Position numbers and translations under genes: made by a program
The notes under the pieces: generated by a model
What the model saw: only the letters and a program-made list of their open reading frames with translations
Databases searched by the model: none
Told to the model about the DNA's origin: nothing
Shown here: positions 10,338-17,590 of the stretch, in pieces
Position numbering within the stretch: the first letter of the stretch is position 1
How the letters are laid out: every line of letters begins with the position of its first letter
Source: Geochorda sp036562495
GTDB lineage: Bacteria > Bacillota > Limnochordia > Limnochordales > Geochordaceae
Reading direction: 5' to 3'
DNA length: 64,000 nucleotides
Assembly (NCBI GenBank): GCA_036562495.1
Contig: DATCKA010000030.1
Coordinates: forward strand, 1 to 64,000

Positions 10338-11147
10338 CTATGCGGGATAGGGCCCTGGTGTCAGGCCGGCGCCGCCCGATCCGGTCGGCCGCTCGCCGAA
10401 GAGGATGTCCTCCAGGGAGTGGACGCCCCGGAGCTGCGTCACCCGGCGCACCGCCAGGAGGACGCCGGGCACGAAGCTGCTCCGGCTCGTGCTGTCGTGG
10501 CGGATGGTCAGGGTCTGGCCCTCGAGGCCGAAGATGACGGCCTGGTGAGCCACCAGGCCCGGCAGCCGGACGCTGTGGATGGGCACCGCCGGGCGATCGT
10601 CGTCGCCCTGGCCCCGGGCTTGGGCGATGAGGGCAGCGGTGCGAAGCGCGGTGCCCGAGGGAGCGTCGAGCTTGGCCTCGTGGTGCATCTCCACGATCTC
10701 GCAGCGGGGCATGTAGGGGGCGACGATGGCGGCCAGGCGCATCATCAGCAGGGCGCCGATGGCGAAGTTGGGGGAGACCACGGCCCCCACCCCCCGCTGG
10801 CGGCACCGGGTCTCCAGGTCCTCCAGCTCGGCGCGGCTCATCCCCGTGGTGCCCACCACCAGGTGCACCCCGGCGTCGACGCAGGCGAAGGCGTGGGCCA
10901 GGGCCGCCTGGGCCTCGGTGAAGTCCACCAGCACGTCGACGGGGGTCCGCTGGAGCAGCTGACGGATGTCGCGGTCGATGGGGATGCCGATCCGCCCGGC
11001 GCCGGCGACCTCGCCGATGTCCTGGCCGGCCGACCGTCGGCCGATGCCTCCCACCAGCTGCAAGTCGGGCTGCCGCAGGATGGCTGCGACCACCTCGCGG
11101 CCCACCTTGCCCGCGGCCCCTGCTACGGCCACCCTCAGTGCCACCAC
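10338..11147 (-). CDS. dapB: 4-hydroxy-tetrahydrodipicolinate reductase
   Basis: DapB reduces the DapA product to tetrahydrodipicolinate with NAD(P)H. About 269 residues from a GTG start (11147, or the adjacent GTG at 11144) preceded by GGGGTGGA; this matches the usual family length, while a TTG start 25 codons upstream has no ribosome binding site. Motifs are VAVAGAAGKVGREVV for nucleotide binding and EMHHEAKLDAPSGTA for catalysis. First gene of the dap/dpa string; DapB and DpaA/B share the DapA product. A promoter and a terminator for the preceding unit lie directly upstream. Confidence 0.95.
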   Translation of the reverse strand: MVALRVAVAGAAGKVGREVVAAILRQPDLQLVGGIGRRSAGQDIGEVAGAGRIGIPIDRDIRQLLQRTPVDVLVDFTEAQAALAHAFACVDAGVHLVVGTTGMSRAELEDLETRCRQRGVGAVVSPNFAIGALLMMRLAAIVAPYMPRCEIVEMHHEAKLDAPSGTALRTAALIAQARGQGDDDRPAVPIHSVRLPGLVAHQAVIFGLEGQTLTIRHDSTSRSSFVPGVLLAVRRVTQLRGVHSLEDILFGERPTGSGGAGLTPGPYPA

Positions 11148-11192
11148 GGCTCCACCCCGCACCCACGCTCCGGCGGCCGGATCCGTGTTTCC

Positions 11193-11222
11193 ATTCTCAC
11201 CCTGGTGCGCGCGGGCCGTCAA
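11193..11222 (-). promoter_or_regulatory. Candidate sigma-A promoter for dapB operon
   Basis: Minus strand TTGACG (11217-11222), 18-bp spacer, GAGAAT (11193-11198). It lies between the terminator of the upstream unit and dapB, giving a leader of about 40 nt. Five of six -35 and four of six -10 bases fit consensus. No experimental support. Confidence 0.5.
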
Positions 11223-11228
11223 TAGCTG

Positions 11229-11262
11229 TAAAAAAAGCCCGCTCCCGGACGGGAAGCGGGCT
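11229..11262 (-). terminator. Intrinsic terminator after the stress-type protein gene
   Basis: On the minus strand the arms AGCCCGCTTCCC and GGGAGCGGGCT form a GC-rich hairpin with a GTCC loop, followed directly by seven T residues. It starts about 24 bp after the stop of the gene at 11286 and separates the M16-protease unit from dapB. Confidence 0.92.
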
Positions 11263-11285
11263 CGTGAAGGGGCCGGTGGGCTCCC

Positions 11286-11828
11286 TCATCGTTCGCCGTG
11301 GCCGTCGTCCTGCCCCCTGGACATGCGAGCGGCTCGCCCCGAGCCCACGTGGGCCTCCACCCGGTTGGCTCCCTCGTCCCGCAGCACCTGGGAGGCCTCC
11401 TCCAGGCGTTCGCTGTCGGTCTGCACCACGGCCAGCATCTTGCCCGCCTTGAGGTCCTCTTCGATGGCACGGCCGCGGTCCTCGGGGATGCCCAGGTCGA
11501 TGAGCCCGCCAGCCACGCCCCCCGTGACGGCACCGCCCAGCGTTGCCGCCAGCGGACCCGCCGCCACCACCGGCCCTATGCCGGGGATCGTCAGAGCCCC
11601 GATGCCGGCCAGCAGCCCGGCCAGCCCACCCAGGGTGCCGCCCCAGGTGACCCCCTCTCCGACGTCCATGCCGGCCTCCGCGTCCTCCCGGCCACCCGCG
11701 GCCCCGCGCTTCTGCTGGCCGCGAGCGAGCACCGAGATCTCGTTCTCGCGAAAGCCACGATCGCGCAGGCTGTGTATGGCCTTCTCGCACCGGTCGCGCG
11801 TGTCAAAGACGCCAATGACCGTTGCCAC
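11286..11828 (-). CDS. General stress protein 17M-like glycine-rich protein
   Basis: Protein of 180 residues. The N-terminus (ATVIGVFDTRDRCEKAIHSL, 2-21) resembles the general-stress-protein-17M-like alpha/beta module. The middle (about 58-115) is a long glycine/alanine-rich hydrophobic stretch with GxxxG-type spacing, as in glycine-zipper or low-temperature-induced proteins, and may insert in or lie on the membrane. The C-terminal part (about 120-160) returns to an alpha/beta pattern with a DLKAGKMLAVV motif. GTG start, overlapping the end of ymxH by 26 bp; a terminator follows. Biochemical role unknown. Confidence 0.75.
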   Translation of the reverse strand: MATVIGVFDTRDRCEKAIHSLRDRGFRENEISVLARGQQKRGAAGGREDAEAGMDVGEGVTWGGTLGGLAGLLAGIGALTIPGIGPVVAAGPLAATLGGAVTGGVAGGLIDLGIPEDRGRAIEEDLKAGKMLAVVQTDSERLEEASQVLRDEGANRVEAHVGSGRAARMSRGQDDGHGER

Positions 11829-12144
11829 CTTCGACCGACTCCCCTCTCACCAGGCGCCGTGATGCGCTCGCCCTTAGTCTCTCCGGGGCAGGGCCGGATA
11901 TGCCCTCGGCGGGGGAGCCGGATCCCAGGTCGACCACGATCACCTCACGACCGACCTTGACCACCCTCTCCCAGGGAATCACTACCTCGGAGCGCCCCAT
12001 CCAGCCCCGTCGTACCGGCAGGATGAGGGCCTCCACGTGGCCGTCGCGCAAGTCGACCAGGAGGTCGGCATCCCGCAACGGCCCCCAGCGAACCCCCTGT
12101 GAGAGGTCCACGATCTCCTTGCCTATCAGCTCGCTCATCAACAT
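11803..12144 (-). CDS. ymxH: YlmC/YmxH family PRC-barrel sporulation protein
   Basis: Protein of 113 residues with a PRC-barrel core starting MLMSELIGKEIVDLSQG and containing ADLLVDL, ALILPVRRG and VVIPWERVVKVG, typical of YlmC/YmxH proteins (Bacillus YmxH is about 85 residues). The C-terminal 30-residue tail is extra and overlaps the next gene. YmxH genes lie beside the M16 protease and dpa genes in Bacillus, as here, although another gene is inserted between ymxH and the protease. Function unknown; a sporulation link is by family. Confidence 0.88.
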   Translation of the reverse strand: MLMSELIGKEIVDLSQGVRWGPLRDADLLVDLRDGHVEALILPVRRGWMGRSEVVIPWERVVKVGREVIVVDLGSGSPAEGISGPAPERLRASASRRLVRGESVEGGNGHWRL

Positions 12145-12164
12145 GGCGGTGTGCTCAACCGAGC

Positions 12165-13652
12165 TTATGCCGTCTCCCACGCCAGCATGATCAGCACGGG
12201 CCAGGGGCCGGGGACGAAGACCTCGGGCCTGCCCTCGTCCCATCGCCCCACCCGCACGCCCAGCGAGGCGCCCCCGCCGACGGGCCACCCCGCCTCGCCG
12301 TAGAGGTGGGGCTCGTCGCCGTCCCGTCGCCACTTGAGGACGAGACGCCATCCCCGGACGGGCCACGCGCCCCAGGAGGGGTCCGGCGACCACCCGCACT
12401 CGAGCCGGGTGGTGCCGAGCGACGGCCAGGCGGCAGCCTCCACGCGCCAGGGTCCCCAGGCGATCCAGCCGCTCCACGAAGCCGCATGCCCCTCCACCTC
12501 GACGGTGGCGCCGGCACCCCCGACCTGGTAGCTCAGGCTGCCGGTGCCCAGCAGCGCCGCCCTCTCGTCGTCCAACTGGACGCCCGCCCCGACGGCCACC
12601 CGTCCGATGCCGATCGGCCAGTCGCCTCCGGCGGCCAATCGCCCTGCCGCCCACCCCCCGCTCAACCGCCTGCCCACCTCGCCCTCCATCCAGCGGCCCC
12701 ACGAGCCGGCCCAACGAGGCCACGACCACCGGCCCTGGAGGGTCACCCGGTCCCGGGCCGGCGCGTCGTCTCCCCACAGGGGCGAGTCGAAGGAAGGACT
12801 CACCGCGCTGGCCTCCAACCGCCACGCGGGCCGCCGTCCGATGCCGCGGGCCCGCAGCCACAGGGCCCACCCGTCGGCGACCTCCAGGGATGCGTCCTCA
12901 AGTCGGGCCCGTTGGGAGATCCCCAGGCGTGTGGTCCACTCGGCGCCCGCGAGGCCGGTCCACCCCGTCCCCAGCGACAGGGCCGCCTCCACCTGGCGGG
13001 CCTCCATGGGCGACCGCGTCACGAAGTGCAGCCGCTGATCACCGGTGTCGGACGCCACCGCCTGGATCTGGGCGCGGCCCAACTGGAGGCCGAGCGCCCA
13101 GGAGTCCCCCTCGAGCTGCCGGTTGTGGGTGTACCACAGCGGCACGCCGGTGCCGTGGAGCACCTGGACGCCCCCTCCCTCCCATCCCACCCGCACGCTC
13201 CTCACCCGGGTGGAGGGCCCGTAGACCGATCCGTCCACCAGGCGCCACGGGCCGGGGAAGCCGGCATAGCGACGGCCTTGCGCCCATTGGGCCGAGATGG
13301 CGAGGTCGCCTCTCTCCCAGCCGACCTCGAGGGAGTGGCCGCACCAGTCGACCGGGGCACGGGCACCGACGGGGACGCTGCCCGGCCCGGCGCCGTGGGC
13401 CTGCAGCCGCCAGACGCCTGCTTCACCGGGGGAGCCCGTCACCGCCACCGCCCACGACCCGGCATCGGTCTGCTCCACCCATCCGGCCCTCAGCCCGGCC
13501 GAGAGCCGGGGCTCGTCTGCCGCCCGGGCCGTCATCCTCCGGGGCGGCATCGCCCACCCTCCCGCCACTGTCAGGCCAAGGACCGTTAGTGTTACTAACT
13601 TGCCGACGACACGAAAACGGTGAGGCGCCCCTGGCTGGCCGATGGCCCGCAC
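12165..13652 (-). CDS. Predicted secreted Trp/Gly-rich protein, possible transmembrane beta-barrel
   Basis: I do not recognise this 495-residue protein. A basic N-terminus and hydrophobic stretch (about 15-33) end near ARAA, so it has a likely signal peptide. The mature part is rich in Trp, Gly and Arg and shows many 8-12 residue stretches alternating polar and hydrophobic residues (for example GASLGVRVGRWDEGRPEVFV near the C-terminus), separated by short Gly/Pro/Asp turns, as in outer-membrane beta-barrels. No catalytic motif is seen. It lies between an M16 protease and ymxH. The GTG start keeps the signal peptide; an ATG 34 codons later has a strong ribosome site but would lose it. Function unknown. 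Confidence 0.7.
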   Translation of the reverse strand: MRAIGQPGAPHRFRVVGKLVTLTVLGLTVAGGWAMPPRRMTARAADEPRLSAGLRAGWVEQTDAGSWAVAVTGSPGEAGVWRLQAHGAGPGSVPVGARAPVDWCGHSLEVGWERGDLAISAQWAQGRRYAGFPGPWRLVDGSVYGPSTRVRSVRVGWEGGGVQVLHGTGVPLWYTHNRQLEGDSWALGLQLGRAQIQAVASDTGDQRLHFVTRSPMEARQVEAALSLGTGWTGLAGAEWTTRLGISQRARLEDASLEVADGWALWLRARGIGRRPAWRLEASAVSPSFDSPLWGDDAPARDRVTLQGRWSWPRWAGSWGRWMEGEVGRRLSGGWAAGRLAAGGDWPIGIGRVAVGAGVQLDDERAALLGTGSLSYQVGGAGATVEVEGHAASWSGWIAWGPWRVEAAAWPSLGTTRLECGWSPDPSWGAWPVRGWRLVLKWRRDGDEPHLYGEAGWPVGGGASLGVRVGRWDEGRPEVFVPGPWPVLIMLAWETA

Positions 13653-13729
13653 CCCCCATCCGGATCTCTGTCATCAATTGGATCGAGCGGTGCGGGCCTC
13701 CTGCCGGGCCGGCTGACGCCCGGACTGGC

Positions 13730-14995
13730 TCAACCGGCAGCCGCGAGGCGCCGGCGGGTCTTCCACGGCACCGGGCCGACCGCGGCGTACGCGTACGCGT
13801 CGGGCACGAAGAGTCGGGCCGCCAGCTCGTGCACCTGCTCGCATCGGACCGACTCGATGCACGCGATGAGCTCGTCGGGCGCCAGATACGGCTCTCCCGA
13901 CAGCTCGGCTCGGGCCAGGCGGTTGGCACGGTAGCTCATGCTCTCCATGCTGAGCAGGATGGAGCCCTTGAGGTGCTCCTGGGCGCGACGCAGCTCAGCC
14001 TCGGTGATGCCCGATCGGGCCAGGGCTTCCAGCTGCCGCTCCACCAGTTCCAGCACGGCCGGGGCGCGATCGGGGCTCGCGCCCGCGTAGACGGTGAAGT
14101 AGCCCACGTCGGCGAACGCGGTGTGGTACGAGTACGTCGAGTAGACCCAGCCTCGCTCCTCGCGTAGCTCCTGGAAGAGCCGGGAGCTGACCCCTCCACC
14201 CAGCACCGTGTCGAGGATCAGCATGGTCCACTTGTCGGGGCTGTTGGCCCGGATCCCGGGGGCGGTGAGGCAGATGTGGGCCTGCTCGGTCTTGCGGCTG
14301 CGCACCAGCCAGCGGTAGTCGGTCTGTACGGGCGCCCCCCGATGCGGCACATCCCCCGCCGGAAGGCCCCCGAAGTGGCGCGCGACCTGCTCCACCAGCC
14401 GGTCGTGGTCCACCTTGCCGGCAGCCGCCACCACCAGCCGCCGCCCCGTGTAGTGTCGACGCACGAACTCCTGCAGTTGCTCCCGCGTGAAGGACTGGAC
14501 CGACTCCCGCGTCCCCAGCACGGCGCGCCCTGCCGGATGCCGCCCCAGGTAGGCCCGAGCCGCCAGATCGTGGATGAGCTCGTCGGGAGTATCCTCGTAC
14601 ATCCGGATCTCCTCCAGGATGACGCCCTGCTCCTTGGCGACGTCGGCGGGGTCCATCCGGGAGGCCAGCAGCATGTCGGCCAGCAAGTCGACGGCATCCG
14701 GCACGTGCTCGCCCAGCACCCGCGCGTAGTAGCAGGTCTGCTCCTTGGTGGTGAAGGCGTTGAGCTGCCCCCCGATCGCGTCGATGCGCTCGGCGATCTC
14801 GCGGGCGCTGAGTCGGTCGGTGCCCTTGAACATCATGTGCTCGATGAAGTGGCAGATGCCTTGCTCGTCCGCCCCCTCGTCACGGGATCCCACGTCGACC
14901 CAGATGCTGAGGGCGGCCGAGCGCAGGTCGTCCACCGACTCGGTGAGGATGCGCACCCCGTTGTCGAGCACCGTCTTGCGTATCGTCGATCCCAA
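13730..14995 (-). CDS. M16-family zinc metallopeptidase (YmxG/MlpA-like)
   Basis: Processing-peptidase-like protein of 421 residues. The inverted zinc motif HFIEH (H49-x-x-E52-H53) is intact, followed by MMFKGT as in pitrilysin-family members. The C-terminal half has the second M16 fold with GGGVSSRLFQELREERGWVYS, typical of the family. The TTG start has GGAGG seven nt upstream. It lies upstream of ymxH as in Bacillus, where this gene is ymxG/mlpA. Cytoplasmic: no signal peptide. Substrate unknown. Confidence 0.93.
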   Translation of the reverse strand: MGSTIRKTVLDNGVRILTESVDDLRSAALSIWVDVGSRDEGADEQGICHFIEHMMFKGTDRLSAREIAERIDAIGGQLNAFTTKEQTCYYARVLGEHVPDAVDLLADMLLASRMDPADVAKEQGVILEEIRMYEDTPDELIHDLAARAYLGRHPAGRAVLGTRESVQSFTREQLQEFVRRHYTGRRLVVAAAGKVDHDRLVEQVARHFGGLPAGDVPHRGAPVQTDYRWLVRSRKTEQAHICLTAPGIRANSPDKWTMLILDTVLGGGVSSRLFQELREERGWVYSTYSYHTAFADVGYFTVYAGASPDRAPAVLELVERQLEALARSGITEAELRRAQEHLKGSILLSMESMSYRANRLARAELSGEPYLAPDELIACIESVRCEQVHELAARLFVPDAYAYAAVGPVPWKTRRRLAAAG

Positions 14996-15030
14996 GCGTC
15001 CGCCTCCTCGCGCGATGCCAGACTCCCCCC

Positions 15031-15036
15031 ATTATA
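15031..15036 (-). promoter_or_regulatory. -10 element (TATAAT) upstream of the M16 peptidase
   Basis: A perfect TATAAT on the minus strand, 36 bp upstream of the TTG start of the M16 gene, inside the 132-bp gap after the deacetylase gene. No good -35 is seen 16-18 bp upstream. It would start the M16/barrel/ymxH/stress-protein unit that ends at the terminator near 11229. Confidence 0.45.
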
Positions 15037-15127
15037 GCCTCCCGGCGGTCGGTCACCGGTCGATCCGCCTCGTGGGGGGCCATCGGGTCTGGCCCACGAC
15101 CTCGGGGGAGGTGGACAGCGGCAATGG

Positions 15128-15907
15128 TCATCCATCACCGCCCAGACCCTCGGAGCCGCCCTGCCCCATCGCCTGCACCATCTCCCCGACGGGCACCACG
15201 GTCAGCCCTCGTTCCGCGATGAGGCGCAACATGTCGGGCAGGGCCTGCAGGGTGGGCTCCGTGGGGTGCATCAGGATGATGGTCCCCGGCCCCAGCCGGT
15301 TTCGCACGCGCTCGAGGATGACGTGCGGGGCCGGCCGTTGCCAGTCGATGGTGTCGACGGTCCACATGACGGTGCGGTGCCCGACCGATCGGGCCACCCT
15401 CACCACGCGTTCGTCCACCTCGCCGTAGGGCGGCGCGAACAGCGTCGGGCGCCTTCCCGTCACCGACTCCAGCAGCGAGGCGTTCTCTTCCACCAGCCGG
15501 CGCAACTCGCCGTCTCCCAGCTTGGTGGGATGCAGGTGGTCCAGCCCGTGGTTGCCGATCTCGTGGCCCCGCTCGGCCAGCATGCGGGCCACGTCGGGGA
15601 ACTTGCGGGCCCATCGCCCGGTCAGGAAGAACGTGACGCGCGCCCCGTGCTGGCCGAGCACTTCCAGCATCTGGGGCAGGACCTCCTCACCCCAGTCGAC
15701 GTTGATGGCCAGCGCCACCCATGGCAGCTCCGCCGGGCCTCGATAGACGGCGCCGGTGGATGCCGCGATCACGTAATCCGGGTAGGGGGCCACCACCTGG
15801 CGAGGACGTTGCCGGGCCTCGGACCAGAGCACCGCCACCGCGCCCGCCGCCAGCAGCAGGACCGACACGATGGTGCGCAGGCGCCGGCCATCCAGCGTGA
15901 CGAACAT
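15128..15907 (-). CDS. Polysaccharide deacetylase family protein (YlxY-like)
   Basis: NodB-fold deacetylase of 259 residues with an N-terminal membrane anchor (about 11-29). The catalytic motifs are D71 in INVDWG (the second Asp of the canonical TFDD is replaced by Trp) and the zinc pair H120/H124 in NHGLDH. Position beside the M16 gene matches Bacillus ylxY. It would act on cell-wall or cortex glycan outside the membrane. The altered first motif leaves activity uncertain. Second of two tandem deacetylases, 15 bp after the first. Confidence 0.9.
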   Translation of the reverse strand: MFVTLDGRRLRTIVSVLLLAAGAVAVLWSEARQRPRQVVAPYPDYVIAASTGAVYRGPAELPWVALAINVDWGEEVLPQMLEVLGQHGARVTFFLTGRWARKFPDVARMLAERGHEIGNHGLDHLHPTKLGDGELRRLVEENASLLESVTGRRPTLFAPPYGEVDERVVRVARSVGHRTVMWTVDTIDWQRPAPHVILERVRNRLGPGTIILMHPTEPTLQALPDMLRLIAERGLTVVPVGEMVQAMGQGGSEGLGGDG

Positions 15908-15922
15908 GCCTCGGCTCCCCTC

Positions 15923-16756
15923 TCAGCGGGCCGGCTGCGGCCCGGACGCCGGGGGCGGCGTCTCGGGCGGGCTGAGGGGCGGCAGCGGTCGGCGGCGCTG
16001 CAGCCCCGAGCTGGGATCGATGACGTAGAAGGAGTGGTAGATGAGCTGCGAGACCGGGACGATCTGGAATCCCTTCTCCTTGAGCATGGGGATGAGGCGA
16101 TCCACCGCCTCGGGCGTGTGGGTGCCGTCGTTGTGAAACAGGATGATGTCACCGCGCTCGACGCTTCGCAGGATGCGCGCGATCATGGCGTCCGCGCTCA
16201 GGTCCTGCCAGTCCAGGGAGTCGATGGACCACTGCACGGTGTAGTAGCCCAGCTCCGAGGCCACCTCGATGACCGCGTCGTCGTACTCGCCGAAAGGAGG
16301 GCGGAAGAGCAGGACGTCCGGGCGCCCCACCAGCGCGTCGATGCGCCGCTGGTTCTCCTCCAGCTCCTGGCGGATCTGCTCGCGGCTGAGGGTCGCCATG
16401 TGCGGGTGGGTGTAGGAGTGGTTGCCGATCTCGTGGCCCTCGGCGGCGATCTTGCGCACGTACTCCGGATAGCTCTTGACCCAGTTGCCCGCCAAGAAGA
16501 AGGTGGTCTTGACCCCGTGGCGCCGCAGGATCTCCAGCAGCCGGTCCGTTCGCGACGTACCCCACGTCGCATCGAACGACAGGGCGATGCGGGGCTGCTC
16601 CACCTCTACCTTGTAGATGGGCAGCAGCCGCGCCACGACGTGCCGGGAGAGGACCGCCACGGTGCGGCTGCCGACCCAGTAGGCCGCCACCGACCCGATC
16701 CAGACGGCGATCCCCACCACGAGCCAGGATCGAAGCCCTCGCCAGCGGATGACCAT
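15923..16756 (-). CDS. Polysaccharide deacetylase, PdaB-like
   Basis: Membrane-anchored NodB-fold deacetylase of 277 residues. TM about 10-28; motif 1 is SFDATWG (D62), close to the SFDISWG-type motif of sporulation deacetylase PdaB; zinc histidines are H113 and H117 in NHSYTH; RPPFGEYDD and DSLDWQ follow. A proline-rich C-terminal tail (about 255-277) is extra. Likely acts on peptidoglycan during cell-wall or spore-cortex maturation, by homology. 15 bp upstream of the second deacetylase. Confidence 0.9.
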   Translation of the reverse strand: MVIRWRGLRSWLVVGIAVWIGSVAAYWVGSRTVAVLSRHVVARLLPIYKVEVEQPRIALSFDATWGTSRTDRLLEILRRHGVKTTFFLAGNWVKSYPEYVRKIAAEGHEIGNHSYTHPHMATLSREQIRQELEENQRRIDALVGRPDVLLFRPPFGEYDDAVIEVASELGYYTVQWSIDSLDWQDLSADAMIARILRSVERGDIILFHNDGTHTPEAVDRLIPMLKEKGFQIVPVSQLIYHSFYVIDPSSGLQRRRPLPPLSPPETPPPASGPQPAR

Positions 16757-16834
16757 CGCCGGGCCCCTCGGCTAGCTGTATCGCCAGCGGGCACCGGCTA
16801 GAACCTCGGGAGAGCATCGACCTGGCAGCGGCCG

Positions 16835-17590
16835 TCAGCGCGTGAAGACGTGCTGGCCGATGCGCGCCACCACGGGCCGGGTCGCCCAAAACTCCGGCGT
16901 GACGGTCTTGGCCGGGTTGTAGAAGTAGAGCGCCCCACCGGTGGGATCCTCGCCGGCCAGGGCCCGGTCCGCGGCCTCGTAGGCCCGGGCATCGGGACGG
17001 GTGCGCTGGAGCTGCTCCAAGGACCAGGGAAACTGACCGGGCTGTGTCACCACGCCGAGGATGGTGTCGGGAAAGCGCGGGTCCTTCACCCGGTTGAGCA
17101 CCACAGCGCCCACCGCGATCTGTCCCTCGAAGGGCTCGCCCCGCGCCTCATGCCAGATGAGGCTGGCCAGCAGGTGGCGCTCCCATTCGGAGACGGGCCC
17201 GTACCTGCTCGACGGAGCTCGGGGGGCCGCCCCCAGCGTCGGCACCACGCCGCCCCCGTCCCCCGCCGGTCGCGGCACCCGCAGTACCTGACCCGCCCCG
17301 ATCTGGTCCGGGTCCTTGAGGTCGTTGAGGCGCTGCAAGACGGCCACCGTCGTGCCGAAACGGGAGGCGATGGCGTAAAGGGTGTCACCCGGCTTGACCA
17401 CGTAGAGCTGGACCTGCACCGGGGACGCCTCCCCCGGGGCTGCCGTCGCGCCGGGTCCTCCCGGCTCGCTGGCGTGGCCGACCTGGGCCCGGGCAGATGG
17501 GTCCCCGTCCTGTCGTACCACGCCGTAGAGGACCGCCGTGCCAAGGGCGAGGCTGAGGATCAGGACCACCGTGAGGGCATCGCGACCCAC
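16835..17590 (-). CDS. LysM-containing SleB-type cell wall hydrolase
   Basis: Secreted or membrane-anchored lytic enzyme of 251 residues. The order is an N-terminal hydrophobic segment (about 5-24), a LysM peptidoglycan-binding domain (about 62-106, VVKPGDTLYAIASRFGT) and a C-terminal SleB/Hydrolase_2 domain (about 139-250) with IWHEARGEPFEGQIAVGAVV; E148 is the likely catalytic glutamate. SleB enzymes cleave spore cortex in germination; CwlJ-like vegetative roles are also possible. The GTG start has GGGAGGTGG just upstream and overlaps the end of the helicase gene by 31 bp. Confidence 0.92.
   Translation of the reverse strand: MGRDALTVVLILSLALGTAVLYGVVRQDGDPSARAQVGHASEPGGPGATAAPGEASPVQVQLYVVKPGDTLYAIASRFGTTVAVLQRLNDLKDPDQIGAGQVLRVPRPAGDGGGVVPTLGAAPRAPSSRYGPVSEWERHLLASLIWHEARGEPFEGQIAVGAVVLNRVKDPRFPDTILGVVTQPGQFPWSLEQLQRTRPDARAYEAADRALAGEDPTGGALYFYNPAKTVTPEFWATRPVVARIGQHVFTR

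Noticed and set aside
13585..13599. Perfect palindrome GTTAGTGTTACTAAC as an operator
   Set aside because: It lies within the signal-peptide codons of the barrel-like gene; rare AT-rich codons there make a chance palindrome as likely. Worth keeping only if the downstream ATG proves to be the real start.
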